A stretch of DNA of 64,000 bases, from positions 14,086,501-14,150,500 of the forward strand of contig JAGUCH010000002.1 of NCBI GenBank assembly GCA_019096065.1, written 5' to 3'. The translations under genes were made by a program, and so were the position numbers. Under the pieces are notes generated by a model. The model was not told where the DNA came from and ran no database searches. It saw only the letters and a list, made by a program, of their open reading frames with translations. The DNA comes from Paracyclopina nana. Its lineage: Eukaryota; Arthropoda; Copepoda; Cyclopoida; Cyclopettidae. Below, one piece after another: positions 30,960 to 41,926 of this stretch (the stretch's first letter is position 1; each line of letters starts with the position of its first letter).

Positions 30960-32406
30960 ATGCTTTTTGGTCGAAACCAACAGCAGACCTATCAAAGCTC
31001 ATCATCATATGCCAGCCTTCACAATAGGCTCACCATTTTCCTCATTTGCATCTGTGTCTACAGCACGATCATCACAGTATTTTACTTTAAGAATCCAGTC
31101 AAGAAATTGAGATACCTTTCAGTGCACATCAAAAGTGAGTGCAAATCCTATTTATATAATCCCAGATAAGCAATAGTAATACTATTTGGTTGTGATTTCT
31201 CGTGTATAGGTAGAAATGAGCCTTTTGGCAATTACAAGTTTGATCCCACGTCTCACTGTCAAGGTTGTGATCGAATCCGCATGAATGCTGGCGACACAAA
31301 GGTGATTTTAAGCACATGTAATCGAAGGGACGTCAACATGCGTATTTTACATATGTTTTATTATTACAGACTATAAGTGATGTGGATTTCATGGTACTTA
31401 TTCCTTCTGCGCCTGAGCATTTTGATCTTAGGCAAAGAATTCGACTCACGTGGACAGCAGCTCCGACCAAGTTTCGCAGAAGGCTCACGTACTTCTTCAT
31501 TGGTCTCACTGATGATGCTGATTTGCAAAACAGAATCTTTAAGGAAAACTCCATTTGGAAAGACATCATCCAGCCAGGTACTTTACATATAACTTGACGT
31601 ACGTCAGTATGAAAAGATGCATAATTCTAGATTTTTATGACTCATTTATGAACTTGACGCATAAAACTCTGTCCATGTTGTACTGGGTGCATTACAGAAT
31701 TGCTGACAATCGGTTCAATCCAAAGTTCATATTCAAATGTGATGATGACAACCTAGTGGATATTTTCCAGCTTGAGGATTACTTGCAGACCACTGACATG
31801 TTTGATGATGAAATCCTATGTGCTGTAAGAGAGGCATCGGTTCCAGCTAGATCAGCAAATGCCAAAAAGTTCATTGATGCTGACACCTGGAATGAACCTC
31901 TGTATCCAAGATGCTGCTTTGGCCCCGCTTACTTCATTGCACCTGCGGCAGTCTCCGAGTTGATTGAAGCCCATGAGTCCGGATATTTGCCCATGATTCC
32001 ATATGAAGATGTATACATTACTGGTATGCAACATTATCTTTTTTGATGGGTGATTTGCCACGCAAAGTATTTTGTGATTTGTATTTATTGCATCAAAATT
32101 AACAATTATTATGTGTAATATTTTGTAGGTGTGCTGACAAGAGCTGCCAATATCACACTGACCCAATTTCCAAGTCACATTTACTCAGATACTCCAGACC
32201 AAGAGAAAGTCATCCTGCACCAAGCCTTGACCACTTTCAGTGGTTGGGAGTTGGATGTCCGTTGGGAAATGATGATGAGAGAAGGCCTTGGTAATGTGAC
32301 TTATGAAGAAATGCTCGCGAAGGAGCAAGAAGAGCAAGTTGCTCTGGAAATCATGAAAAGGGAAGAGAAAAGGCTGCAAGCCAAGCAAGGATTGAACACC
32401 GCATGA
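30960..32406 (+). CDS. GT31 beta-1,3-glycosyltransferase, copy A
   Basis: Type II Golgi membrane enzyme. Exons 30960-31134, 31210-31301, 31370-31577, 31631-32023 and 32129-32406 give 381 aa. One transmembrane anchor lies near residues 24-43. GT31 motifs: RQRIRLTW, KTLSMLYW, the DxD-like metal site FKCDDDNLVDIF and EDVYITG. CCFGPAYFI carries the conserved cysteines. A short Lys/Glu-rich helix ends the protein. The sugar donor and acceptor cannot be deduced. A paralogue lies at 35.1 kb with matching intron positions. Confidence 0.88.
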
Positions 32407-32476
32407 AAATCGTGCGCCCTAAATCTCAATGCTAAAACAAGTGTTTTTCACCATGTGAACCATTCCAGTTGCCATC

Positions 32477-34802
32477 ATGTTACCAAACTATTGTTTTGAA
32501 ATATGCAATAAAGTCAACCTTCACCAGGATTTTACTAGAAAGAGCCATGATTACTGGAAGTATTTCATGGGCGCCTCACTGCTTTGTGTTTTCCTCATTT
32601 TGCTGCACAAACACTACTTAATTGAAGGTAAAGTGAGAAATTCAAAACATACAAAAAAGGATTCCTTTGTTTTAAAGCCTCAATTTAATGTTCAGAAGTA
32701 GATCAAAAGCTGCAAGAAGCCAGGAAAATGGCTGCTGCCGATATCAATAGTGTAAAGACTGTTGAAAACAAGCAAACCAACATTAGAAACACTTATTACA
32801 TTGGTGATTTAACCGGTTTGCATCAGCCCATGTCTAATTTGGAGGAGCTCTCTTTGTCAAGGTTTGTGGCTGAAAGGACAGTTTCTAAGAAGCAGCAGCC
32901 TCACTCCAAGTACGTCTACAAGGCCACGGAGTTCATCAAATCGGGCCCTGAATACACAGATGTATCCAGGAGGAAATTACAGGAATCTTTGAAGGAAGCT
33001 CTTTTGCCTCAGTGTGATTTGAGCATTGCTGAAACTGTACCATCTCCTCTGATAAGTAAAGGACTGAAACCATCAGAAATGTCCACCTTTGACGTATACA
33101 TATATTCAATATCAAATAATTATGCGTCATTAACGAGTTCATTAAAGGCAATGATGACATTAGTGAAGAGCACCAAAGAGCAATTTTCAAGCATGAGTCA
33201 GTGGGCTGCTGATGGATCTGGAAAAGATAGATACATTTTTGATGAATTGTTGAAAGGTAATTAAATTGAGCAGTAATCATCAACCTTTTTCAAAACGGTA
33301 ATTTACCATCAAGTTTTGGCCGAGGGAAATGTGTATGTGGACATTTTATTCAATAATCATGAGAATTTTGACATCAATGGCAACTACACGCCTAAATTCT
33401 TGAAGGAACATTGCGGAAACCCTCAAAAAGTATTTCTTTTAAAACTCTCTTAATTGCCTTTTTTTTAATTGCTTGATTTATTAAACTTTCAGGTTAATTT
33501 CAAAAGTCCAAGCATTGAAGGGAAAATCACGCCAGGCCATAAAGGGAATATCATCCACTCGAAGATTTACATATCAGACAAGTGATTTTTTTATTTTGAT
33601 ATTTTCATATGCTTAAAGAATTCTGCTAATTCAAGGCGTCATTTTTACATTGGAAGTGCAAATATGGGCAGTAGGTGCCTCTCTAGAACCAAAGAAATCG
33701 GAATATTGGGCACAAATTGCTCCATTTTTGCAGAGGTAAAATGAGTCCACTAATTCAAGCGCTATTAATGAAAGTAAAATGTAATGATTCTGATTTCCAG
33801 GATGTTCAGAAGCAGTTTGACTTGTACAACAGTCTGGACTCAAATGAATCATTGCCAGAAAAGTAAATTACTACAAATACAGGTAGAATTGTAAGCCTAA
33901 TAAGTTTTTCTACGCTAAGGTACCCATCAAGTTTATCGACTAAATTCAATGCTGACTCTCCCCTGCAAATACGAAACTCAAAAGATGGCATCGCATACAA
34001 AGTATGAAATTGATGAAATTTTAAAAATGCACATTATGAAAGCTCCTTTTACATTTGAGATTTTCATGGCTTCATCTCCGCCAGAATTGTGCGCCGATGG
34101 AAGAACCTCTGACTTGGATGCAATCATTAGTGTGATAGACAAAGCCGAATCAGTTATTATGAACAAAAATTTTGACGATATTTCCCTTATAATGTATTTT
34201 TTTTTAGTTTATCTACATAGCAGTGGGAGAATACATACCCAAGGTGATCTATAAACAGCCAATGCAAGACTGGCCAGTCATTGATGACCATTTAAGACAA
34301 GGTGAGCATGTTCCTCTATTTCTATATTCTTCTGGAGGTTATTTCCCCCTTTTCAGCCATTTTACAGAGAAATGTATCTGTGAAATTCCTTGTGAATGAC
34401 CATGCCTCTCACTTTGATTTGATGCTTGAAGCTCTCAAAAAGCTGGACAAAGACATGTACAAAGAGGGCAGAAGAGGATACGTACGCGCAAAGATGTTCA
34501 AAGTAGCTAGAATATCTCTCAAATCACTATTAAATAATTCAATGCTATTTTTTTAGTCCACCTTTGACATTCATCGTTTCCATGGGAGCCATAATAAGTT
34601 TATGGTCACAGATGTATCCGGACTAATAGGCTCTTCGAATTGGAGCGGCGACTACTTTTCGGATACAGCCGGTGTATCCTTTGTATTTGAGCCGATTGTA
34701 TCGAGCGAAACCGCTGAGAACAAGAAGCACTCATTACTAGCTGCATTGCAAAGGATTTTCCTGCGAGATTTCTATTCATCTCTGGCCAAAAACGTCAAAT
34801 AA
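32477..34802 (+). CDS. Phospholipase D family protein (PLD3/PLD4-like)
   Basis: Eleven exons (32477-32627, 32696-33256, 33314-33429, 33493-33581, 33636-33735, 33801-33862, 33920-34001, 34060-34152, 34208-34301, 34357-34502, 34557-34802) give 579 aa. A type II transmembrane anchor lies near residues 28-45 (YFMGASLLCVFLILL). Both HKD motifs are intact: HSKIYISD then IGSANM, and HNKFMVTD then IGSSNW. The SSPPELCADGRTSDLDAI block is typical of PLD3/4. Those vertebrate proteins are lysosomal 5' exonucleases acting on single-stranded nucleic acid, so the same role is likely. A roughly 110-residue N-terminal insertion precedes the catalytic fold. One donor (GTTATT at 34153) is unusual. The ATG is 70 nt after the GT31 stop. 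Confidence 0.85.
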
Positions 34803-35071
34803 AAACCAGACTGCATGAATATAAGTTGTATTACTACGCACAATGTAGCTGGTTGATGGCTGTGCAATTTTCAGATATTGTTCATATGTACTAGTAAATG
34901 TTGTAAGCCACATATGTAGCACGCGTATATTAAGCAAACACTTGTTCCATATTCTGTCAGTTACAACCATGTCTCTTAGTATATTGTGAATTAAGCCACG
35001 GCCGAAAAAATATGACCATCAACATCTCCTAAGGATGGAGCTTCAATGCAAGCTTGATCAGCTCAAGAATT

Positions 35072-36913
35072 ATGGCTCTCAAGCTGTGCTCGTTTTTGCT
35101 GCTGAAGCCATTTAGAAGGAAAGTGCGCTATTTGTTCGATCTTGGCCCCGGAGTGGTAAACAGGATCATGACACTTCACCCCCAATTCTGCTTGTTCATG
35201 CTCCTCATGATCAGCTACACGATTCTCATCACAGTATTCCAGTTCTACGACATCCGACTCATCATCCAAGCTGTGCCAAGTATATAGTGCTTTTCAATTT
35301 AAAATTTGTACGTGACGTTTATCCGCCAAGGTCGACCGTACAAGAACAAGTTCCAGAATCTGGGCCATTACCCTGTCTTTTCGAATGACAGCCATTGCAA
35401 AGGTTGCGAAAGGCTGCTGCTCAATGGGCATGATTGGAAAGTGATATCATCGATAGACCTGCTTATTCTTGTGCCTTCCGCAACTTCTCACTTTGAGCAG
35501 AGGCAACGCGTGAGAAGAACATGGGGACAAGCCCAATCTTCTTACAGGGACAAGCGAGTCCTGTTCTTCCTTGGCACTGCTCAAAACGAGTCCGTTGAGG
35601 CTGCCATCGTCAAGGAAAACTACCTTTACGGAGACATAATCCAAGCAGGTATGGCTTAGCTTGACTATAATACAGGCTAGATTCTAAATGCTGGCTGCTT
35701 GTTACAGATTTCATTGACTCTTACTATAATCTAACCTACAAAACGCTGTCCATGCTCTACTGGGCTCACTTCAGAATGTCAGATGGACGGTTTCGACCCA
35801 AGTGGATCTTCAAGTGTGACGATGACAACTTCGTGGACATTTTCACCTTTGAAAAGTACCTCCACACATTTGACAACCTGAAGGGAGACCACTTGATTTG
35901 CTCAAAACGAGAGGAAGCCGTTCCATCCAGGATCGACCCCAATAATACATGGTAAAGTAAAGATAAGATATCAGATTCATTACTCGCTCGTAGTGCAATA
36001 TCCTTTCAAACTCTTGGCATTTGCTGCTATTGTAAAACAAGAAGGTAAAAATAGATTGTGGCACTTGCTCTTGCACGGTGGTCTTTCGGATAAAAATTAC
36101 AGTTTCACCGCATGCACTGAATCGGAACATATTGTTCATCTATATTTAGTTAAATTAAAGATATGAATACTTTGATTTCTAAGTGAAAAAAGAAGCTGAT
36201 TATCTAAATATACTATAATAAATGACCCAATTGTGAAAAGAAAACTGTCATTCTAGGTATGTTGATTTTGACACTTGGCCTGAGCCCCTGTGGCCTCCAT
36301 GTTGCTTTGGCCCTGCCTATGTGATTTCACCCAGTGCAGTGAGCAAACTGCTTGAAGCTCATGAAACTGGCAAGAATCCTTTCCTCCCCTTTGAAGACAT
36401 TTACGTTACAGGTATCTTTAAAAGTAGATCTCAACTTATTTTGATAAACTAAGAATTGCCATTGAAGGCGTGCTCGCAAGAGCCTCTGGAGTGACTCTGA
36501 TCAATTATGAAGATCGTGTTTTCACCAACTACTTGGGCGTTGAAAAACTGATCGTTCACAAAGGCCTGAGTCATTGGAATCCAGAGTACATTGAGGAAAA
36601 GTGGGAGGAAACTGTGATCACCGCCTTTGGCAATACCACGTATCAACAGCTCAAGGCTGAACTAGTAGCTAGAGAAAATGAAAAAGCTCAAAGGGCAGAG
36701 AAAAAGGCAGCAGAAATCAAGAGACTCATTGAAGTGAAACGAGTGGAGTATGAGGCTCAGCAGCAAAAGCAGAAGAAAAGAGAGGTCGATCAGAATGAGA
36801 TGAAAAAGGTTGTCATGGATCCAGAGGAGGAAAAAATATTGCTTGAACGGCTGAAAAAGCAGGAGGAAGCCTTGAAGCATCCACAAAAAATGCTAAAACC
36901 TTACGCATTTTGA
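35072..36913 (+). CDS. GT31 beta-1,3-glycosyltransferase, copy B, with long coiled tail
   Basis: Exons 35072-35279, 35331-35648, 35708-35951, 36257-36411 and 36468-36913 give 456 aa. A membrane anchor is near residues 37-55. Motifs RQRVRRTW, KTLSMLYW, FKCDDDNFVDIF, CCFGPAYVI and FEDIYVTG match copy A. An additional intron splits the last third, and a roughly 90-residue Lys/Glu/Gln-rich coiled-coil tail is much longer than in copy A. In-frame codons extend upstream of the first ATG at 35072 but include no other ATG. The stop is one base from the ERp29 stop on the other strand. Confidence 0.87.
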
Positions 36914-36914
36914 A

Positions 36915-37734
36915 CTAAAGCTCATCTTTTTTCCCATATTTTCTGAAAGATTTCAATCGATTGAGGCTTTTTTGCAACTCGTTCCACTTTTCGATAGCCA
37001 TCTTACTCGGCTCTTCCAAGAGCTTTTCAATTCTTTGCTCTTCGGTGCTGATGAACTCCAGGCCTTTTTCAGTTACGATCTTCATCACCTTCAAATACTG
37101 TTTCCCAATTTGAGCCGTTTCATTGGAATTTTCTCTATTCATTTTGGAGATGAGCTCCTCAGTTTGTTGAATTATTTTGAAGCGGTCTTTGCCTGAATTG
37201 CGCGTAAAAGTTGCAGCCAATTCGTCAAACTCATTGACACATCCAGGCAAACCAATAGATATCCCAGTCTTCACTAAAAAGTAACTTAATTTACAGCCTA
37301 AAACTGTCAAATCTGAGGTAATTACATTGTAGAAATCGTCGCATATGGTCCAAATCAACAGCTCCTCCATATCTGGTGATGATTTGATCGGGCGTTTTGC
37401 CTTTTAATTTTTTCCTCTTGAAAAGGATGAACTCTGGTAGAATGCCTTGGTTCAGTTCAAACCTCTCAGCCAATTCGTGGTTTTCGGGGCTTCCAAAACC
37501 AGGAATTCGTACCTCGGCCAATAGAATCTTCTCTTGACTGGCTAATTCCTTTGCAAGAGCAACAAATGCCTCGTGTTTGCCTCCTCCAGGGGATTTTGAG
37601 TCAAATTTCACAAAGGCGTAGGGAAAAGCTTGAACTGTCTTGTTAAAGCTCAAGCTGTCCAATGTGATGAACCCAATTTCTCCTTTGGCAATGGCCACAA
37701 AAACCATCGAAAATACAAGTGTGAGCGATTCCAT
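36915..37734 (-). CDS. ER protein ERp29 / Windbeutel homologue
   Basis: ER luminal secretion factor with an inactive thioredoxin-like domain and an all-helical D domain. In insects Windbeutel helps export the sulfotransferase Pipe. Exons 37326-37734 and 36915-37273 give 255 aa. A signal peptide starts at MESLTLVFSMVFVAIAKG. The thioredoxin-like part has PEFILFKRKKLKG, and the helical domain ends in KDEL, the ER-retention signal. An in-frame ATG at 37791 would add 19 residues before the signal peptide; I prefer 37734. The F-box gene ends 86 nt upstream. Confidence 0.9.
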
Positions 37735-37820
37735 TACAGGATTTGTTGTTGTATTCTTATCTTTCCGCCAAAGATAAGGCAATAAAGGCATGGTTTCTTA
37801 TCAGAGTGAATTTTCACAGA

Positions 37821-38165
37821 TCACATTGACTTCCTACTTTGGACATCGTTAGGAAATTTAATGGCATGGCTGCTTCCGGCCATATTTTTTAGTCTTCTGG
37901 TTTTTCTAGCTGAATTGCTTGAAAAGTCGAAAGAATTTCTCTTTCGCTTCTGAAAAGCTACACCAAGTAGCTTGGGAACGGCCAAGTTGCTCAGTCTCTT
38001 AGACAGTTGCCAGTAAAGTCTTCGATCGTTGATCACGTCTCTCCAATGCTTGCAAGTCATCTCGGCTGCACACAAAGAGCGAAAGTCCAAAAACTGAAAA
38101 ATCCTCTCGAGGACGTCATTGTTCAGTGACACTGATTTTGCCATTTTCTCGCTATTCTTATGCAA
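37821..38165 (-). CDS. Small F-box protein
   Basis: 114 aa in one exon. The F-box (LNNDVLERIFQFLDFRSL, then the CKHWRDVI region ending in YWQL) occupies about residues 15-57 and would bind Skp1 in an SCF ubiquitin ligase. The rest is a short basic tail (KRKRNSFDF, ARKTRRLK) with no substrate-binding repeats. A second Met at residue 8 could be the start. The stop is 29 nt from the upstream in-frame ATG of ERp29, so they may share a transcript. Confidence 0.75.
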   Translation of the reverse strand: MHKNSEKMAKSVSLNNDVLERIFQFLDFRSLCAAEMTCKHWRDVINDRRLYWQLSKRLSNLAVPKLLGVAFQKRKRNSFDFSSNSARKTRRLKNMAGSSHAIKFPNDVQSRKSM

Positions 38166-39271
38166 CCTCTGACCATTTCACTTTTCTGCTTGAAAAGTGA
38201 CTAAAAGTAACCACAAGAGTCATAGACGAGAGCCCAAAATATCCTAAAGGCTGAAAACTTTAATTTGACTTGATCCGATACAAACGCTCTTGTTTACTTT
38301 TCACTTTTGTATTCGCGGAAGAATTTATTTTGTTAGTTCCGAAAGTAACGCAACCTTTTCGCGAACTATTCTTAAAGCGCGTAGCGCCTTTTCCGTCAAA
38401 GCTCTATTACGTACTTGAACTTGGTATACTTAATTTTGTGCCAGCCACAGTTCCAAAGATGAAAATGCATTTTTTAGCTCTTTAACTGCAATTGCTAAAT
38501 TTCTACATTTCAAATAAATGATTTTCTTTTGTTTTTATGTTACGACAGCGCTCATATGCGTTTCAGTCATTCATTTTCTGAATTTTGATTTTTTTAAAGT
38601 TTTCAGTGCTGCAGGAAAAAAGAGTTTTTTTATATATACAGCCCGAGTCGTCAAATACTTTACACGTTACAAATACTTTTAGATTGAAAGTGTAAAGTAT
38701 TTGACGACTCAGGCTGTATAAGTAACATATTCTAACTGATTCATTGGCAGAAGTTAGGTGTGAATTGAGAAAAGCTGCCACTTCTGCAAACGCTAATTCT
38801 GCTCCAGTAATTATCATGATGATGTCGTGTGTTGGTGCCAATCATTAGAAGAAGCTGCCAAAGACAGTTGGATCAATTTCCACCATAGCCGGTAATGAAC
38901 AGTTTATGAGGCGATCATCTCCTAACCGATAGTCCCCATTCAACAGTTGCATTTCAAATGTATAGATCTTATGAAATCATGTTTATTCTGGCAGATGAAC
39001 GCCGTATTAGATGTCGCTTGTGCGTAATTTGACACTAACCTGATATGAAATATGGACGGGTGGAGTTGATTTTGAGGAGGTGGACCCCAAATTCGACACG
39101 TGAATAAAAGATGTGATATTGACAATGTTGATAATGGTAACATGTGATTATCAAATCATTCTGTTTCAGTCTGAAGAAAGCGCGAAATTGCACATTCGCG
39201 CGCCGTCTGCGCAGAAAACGAGCTCGCGCAAGCAGAATCTCTATCATATCTCTCTCATTTAATTCTTAGCC
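38166..39271. other. Intergenic with MITE copy 2
   Basis: AT-rich spacer between the divergent F-box and T-box genes, holding the 86-bp palindrome. No gene is supported. Confidence 0.4.
38635..38720 (-). mobile_element. 86-bp palindromic MITE, copy 2
   Basis: Same length and ends as the copy at 15746-15831. The 24-bp centre is its reverse complement, so it sits in the opposite orientation. It is embedded in a TATATA stretch, consistent with a TA target. Confidence 0.82.
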
Positions 39272-41902
39272 ATGGACATCAATGCGAGCACCAACTCTGA
39301 TAGGCGGCCACATGTGAAAAGTGGCCTCAATTTCTCGGTGGAAAACATCCTTGGAAAGCCTTTCAAGCGGAAAGCCTTTGCTTTCGCGGACCACCAGCAC
39401 CCATTGAAATCACCAAAGGAGGAATTGCCAAGTATGCAACATAAGACATAAGACTTTTATAGCAAACTAAAATTGGCCTTTTCAGGCGCAAATAATGCGA
39501 GCAGAAGGTCAGCCAGCCCATTGTCGCCAATCATTGAATCTGCTGGCCTCCACGATGACGAGGAAAGTTCAAACAATAACGAGGACCTTCTAACCAAAGA
39601 ATTGCAAAGCTCTCCTGGATTTATCGTGAGCAAAAGTGGAATCACCGTGGAGCTTCTAGGCCAAGATTTGTGGAAGAAGTTTCACAAATTAGGCACCGAA
39701 ATGATCATTACCAAAGCTGGAAGGTAAGCAAAAATTAACTAGTTGACTTGCGATTACTTTTCATGTCAAAGTTTTAACGGGATGAAAAATGGAGTGGTGT
39801 AGCAAAATCACGTTTACAGTGACAACGTTTTCGATTTGCAGTGCACATGATTTTGTTCATGTAGAGCGCAAACGGCGGAGTTCTTATTGTAACGCTTAGC
39901 TTCGATGCAGCCATAAATGCGACTTTATGGGTTGTTGCTGTTGTTCTACTTAGAAAATGCGTTAATTATGGCCGATCACGTTTTTTCCGTTTATTTTTCG
40001 CGCCTCCAAGCTGGCTTTTTTGGCAGAGAGGAAAGCATTTTTCATACTTAGTCAAGTGCTTATTAGCAGCATTATTACGCTGATGACTTAGTCGTGCTAC
40101 GTGCCACAAATTCTTGTGAAACTTCGAAATTGACACACACGCGAGAAAACTCCATGATCTGATTTTTCGTGATTAATATTTCGATGCGAAGAAAGGCGCG
40201 ATTATGTCACGACTCGGCAAAAAGGCTTGATTAGATCTAGGCAAGGTAATTAAGAAGTGGAGCGCCATGATCGTCTCGTTAGCAGCGTTTTTCCACCACC
40301 CCAAATTAGATACTTGACGCCTTTATTAAACTGTAGTAAAAGTTGGCCGCTAGCGCCCACTGTGTTTATGACCCGCAAAGTGAGTTGCTGGTCAGCGCGG
40401 CTAATAGGCTAATTATGGTCTATTAACATTGCAGGAGGATGTTTCCGACTCTCAAAGTGCGAGTTTCGGGCCTCGAGCCAAAGCAGTTTTACGCACTCTG
40501 CCTTCAAATATCACCTTTCGACGACAAACGATACCGCTACGTCTACCACAGGTGAGTCGACCTAAAAACTCCTTTATTCTATCGGCCCGAAAATAATGCT
40601 TATGGCGAATTATAATCGTAGCTCCAAGTGGATGGTGGCTGGGGCCGGCGACCCGCTGCCTTCTTCGGGGCTGTTTTTCCAGGGAGACTCTCCCGCGTTG
40701 GGCGAGATGTGGATGTCCCAAGGCTCGATAAGCTTCGATAAGCTCAAGCTGACCAACAACCGATGCACCATCATCCAAGGGCAAATTTGCCTGCATTCCA
40801 TGCACAAATATTTGCCCAAAGTGTTCATCGTTCCCTTGGCCAGCGAGCAGGCCTCGCTGAGCCCCGATGTATTAATGAGGAATTTCGAGGATCACGGATT
40901 GCCGGCTAATAGCGAGGAGTTTACTTTTCCAGAGACTGCTTTCATTACAGTGACAGCCTATCAAAATCAACAGGTGATTTAATCCACACAGCTTAACATT
41001 GTCAAACAACTTTGGCACCTTCATCAATAATAGCATTCGCAGCAGCCTGCCTGTCACGATTGATGCAGCCACTATTTAGCATTCTCACGTCAATCTATTG
41101 CTGTGTCAATACGCGTTGACGAGCACTGATTTTTCCGCGAAATGCAATATTTGGCCTGCATGACAGCGCTGGCTCGCAGCAATTTGACGGAAGATAACTT
41201 CAATGTTTTGCCTCTCTTTTTGTAAAGACCACTATTAATTTTCCGATCATTGACATTCTTAGCTGACTCACTGCGATTTGGCGGAAAAGCCACATGATGT
41301 TTTGGCACACAAAAAAGAAGAGTCACAATGACCCCTCTTGAAAATAGTGCTAGGTAGATTAAAAGGGATTTATGGAGGATCTAAGCAAACAAGAATTTAA
41401 AACTTCTTCCTTCAGACTTAGTGATAATAACGCATCCCAACACTCGCTGCTAATCCCATTTGCACACTCTAGTTTATGCTGATTTCAAAGTCCACCCCAA
41501 GCTGCTACATTTTTTTCAATCAATTGTCTTCTCACGCAGATAACGAAGCTGAAGATCGACAGCAATCCCTTTGCTAAAGGTTTCCGAGAAGCGACACGCA
41601 CTAGGTAAGATTTATCTGTGTGCACAGCTAAGTGCGAAACTTTGTCACATACTTGTTCTTTTTAGATTATCTCGTTATCGTATTTTTACCTTTGCAGGGA
41701 TCCTCAGCAACAACATCATGACCTCACATCATCTCCCTACTTTCACCAACTCAGCATGGAGGCCCTTTTCCATCACACAACTTCGAGGCCCAACCCATTC
41801 TTGTTTCCTCATCTGAATCCATACTTGGCGACGCAACTGTGGATGCCGCAGCACCCCAGGATACAGGAGCATCCATCGGAAGAGAACGATTATCATCAGT
41901 AG
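39272..41902 (+). CDS. T-box transcription factor with Eh1 motif
   Basis: Exons 39272-39431, 39486-39723, 40435-40551, 40622-40973, 41540-41604 and 41698-41902 give 378 aa. The T-box DNA-binding domain runs from [20 protein letters not shown] to [15 protein letters not shown], split at several intron sites. Diagnostic blocks are [22 protein letters not shown] and VTAYQN. The N-terminus has FSVENIL, a close match to the Eh1 motif that recruits the Groucho/TLE corepressor. Parts of the domain ([21 protein letters not shown] region) are diverged, and the tail after it is only about 60 residues, so the subfamily is left open. Introns are larger here (711 and 566 bp), as is common for developmental genes. 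Confidence 0.88.
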
Positions 41903-41926
41903 TAGCTAAATAGACACTCTATATTT

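Noticed and set aside
35054..35071. Upstream start for GT31 copy B
   Set aside because: The upstream codon is TTG; the first ATG is 35072.
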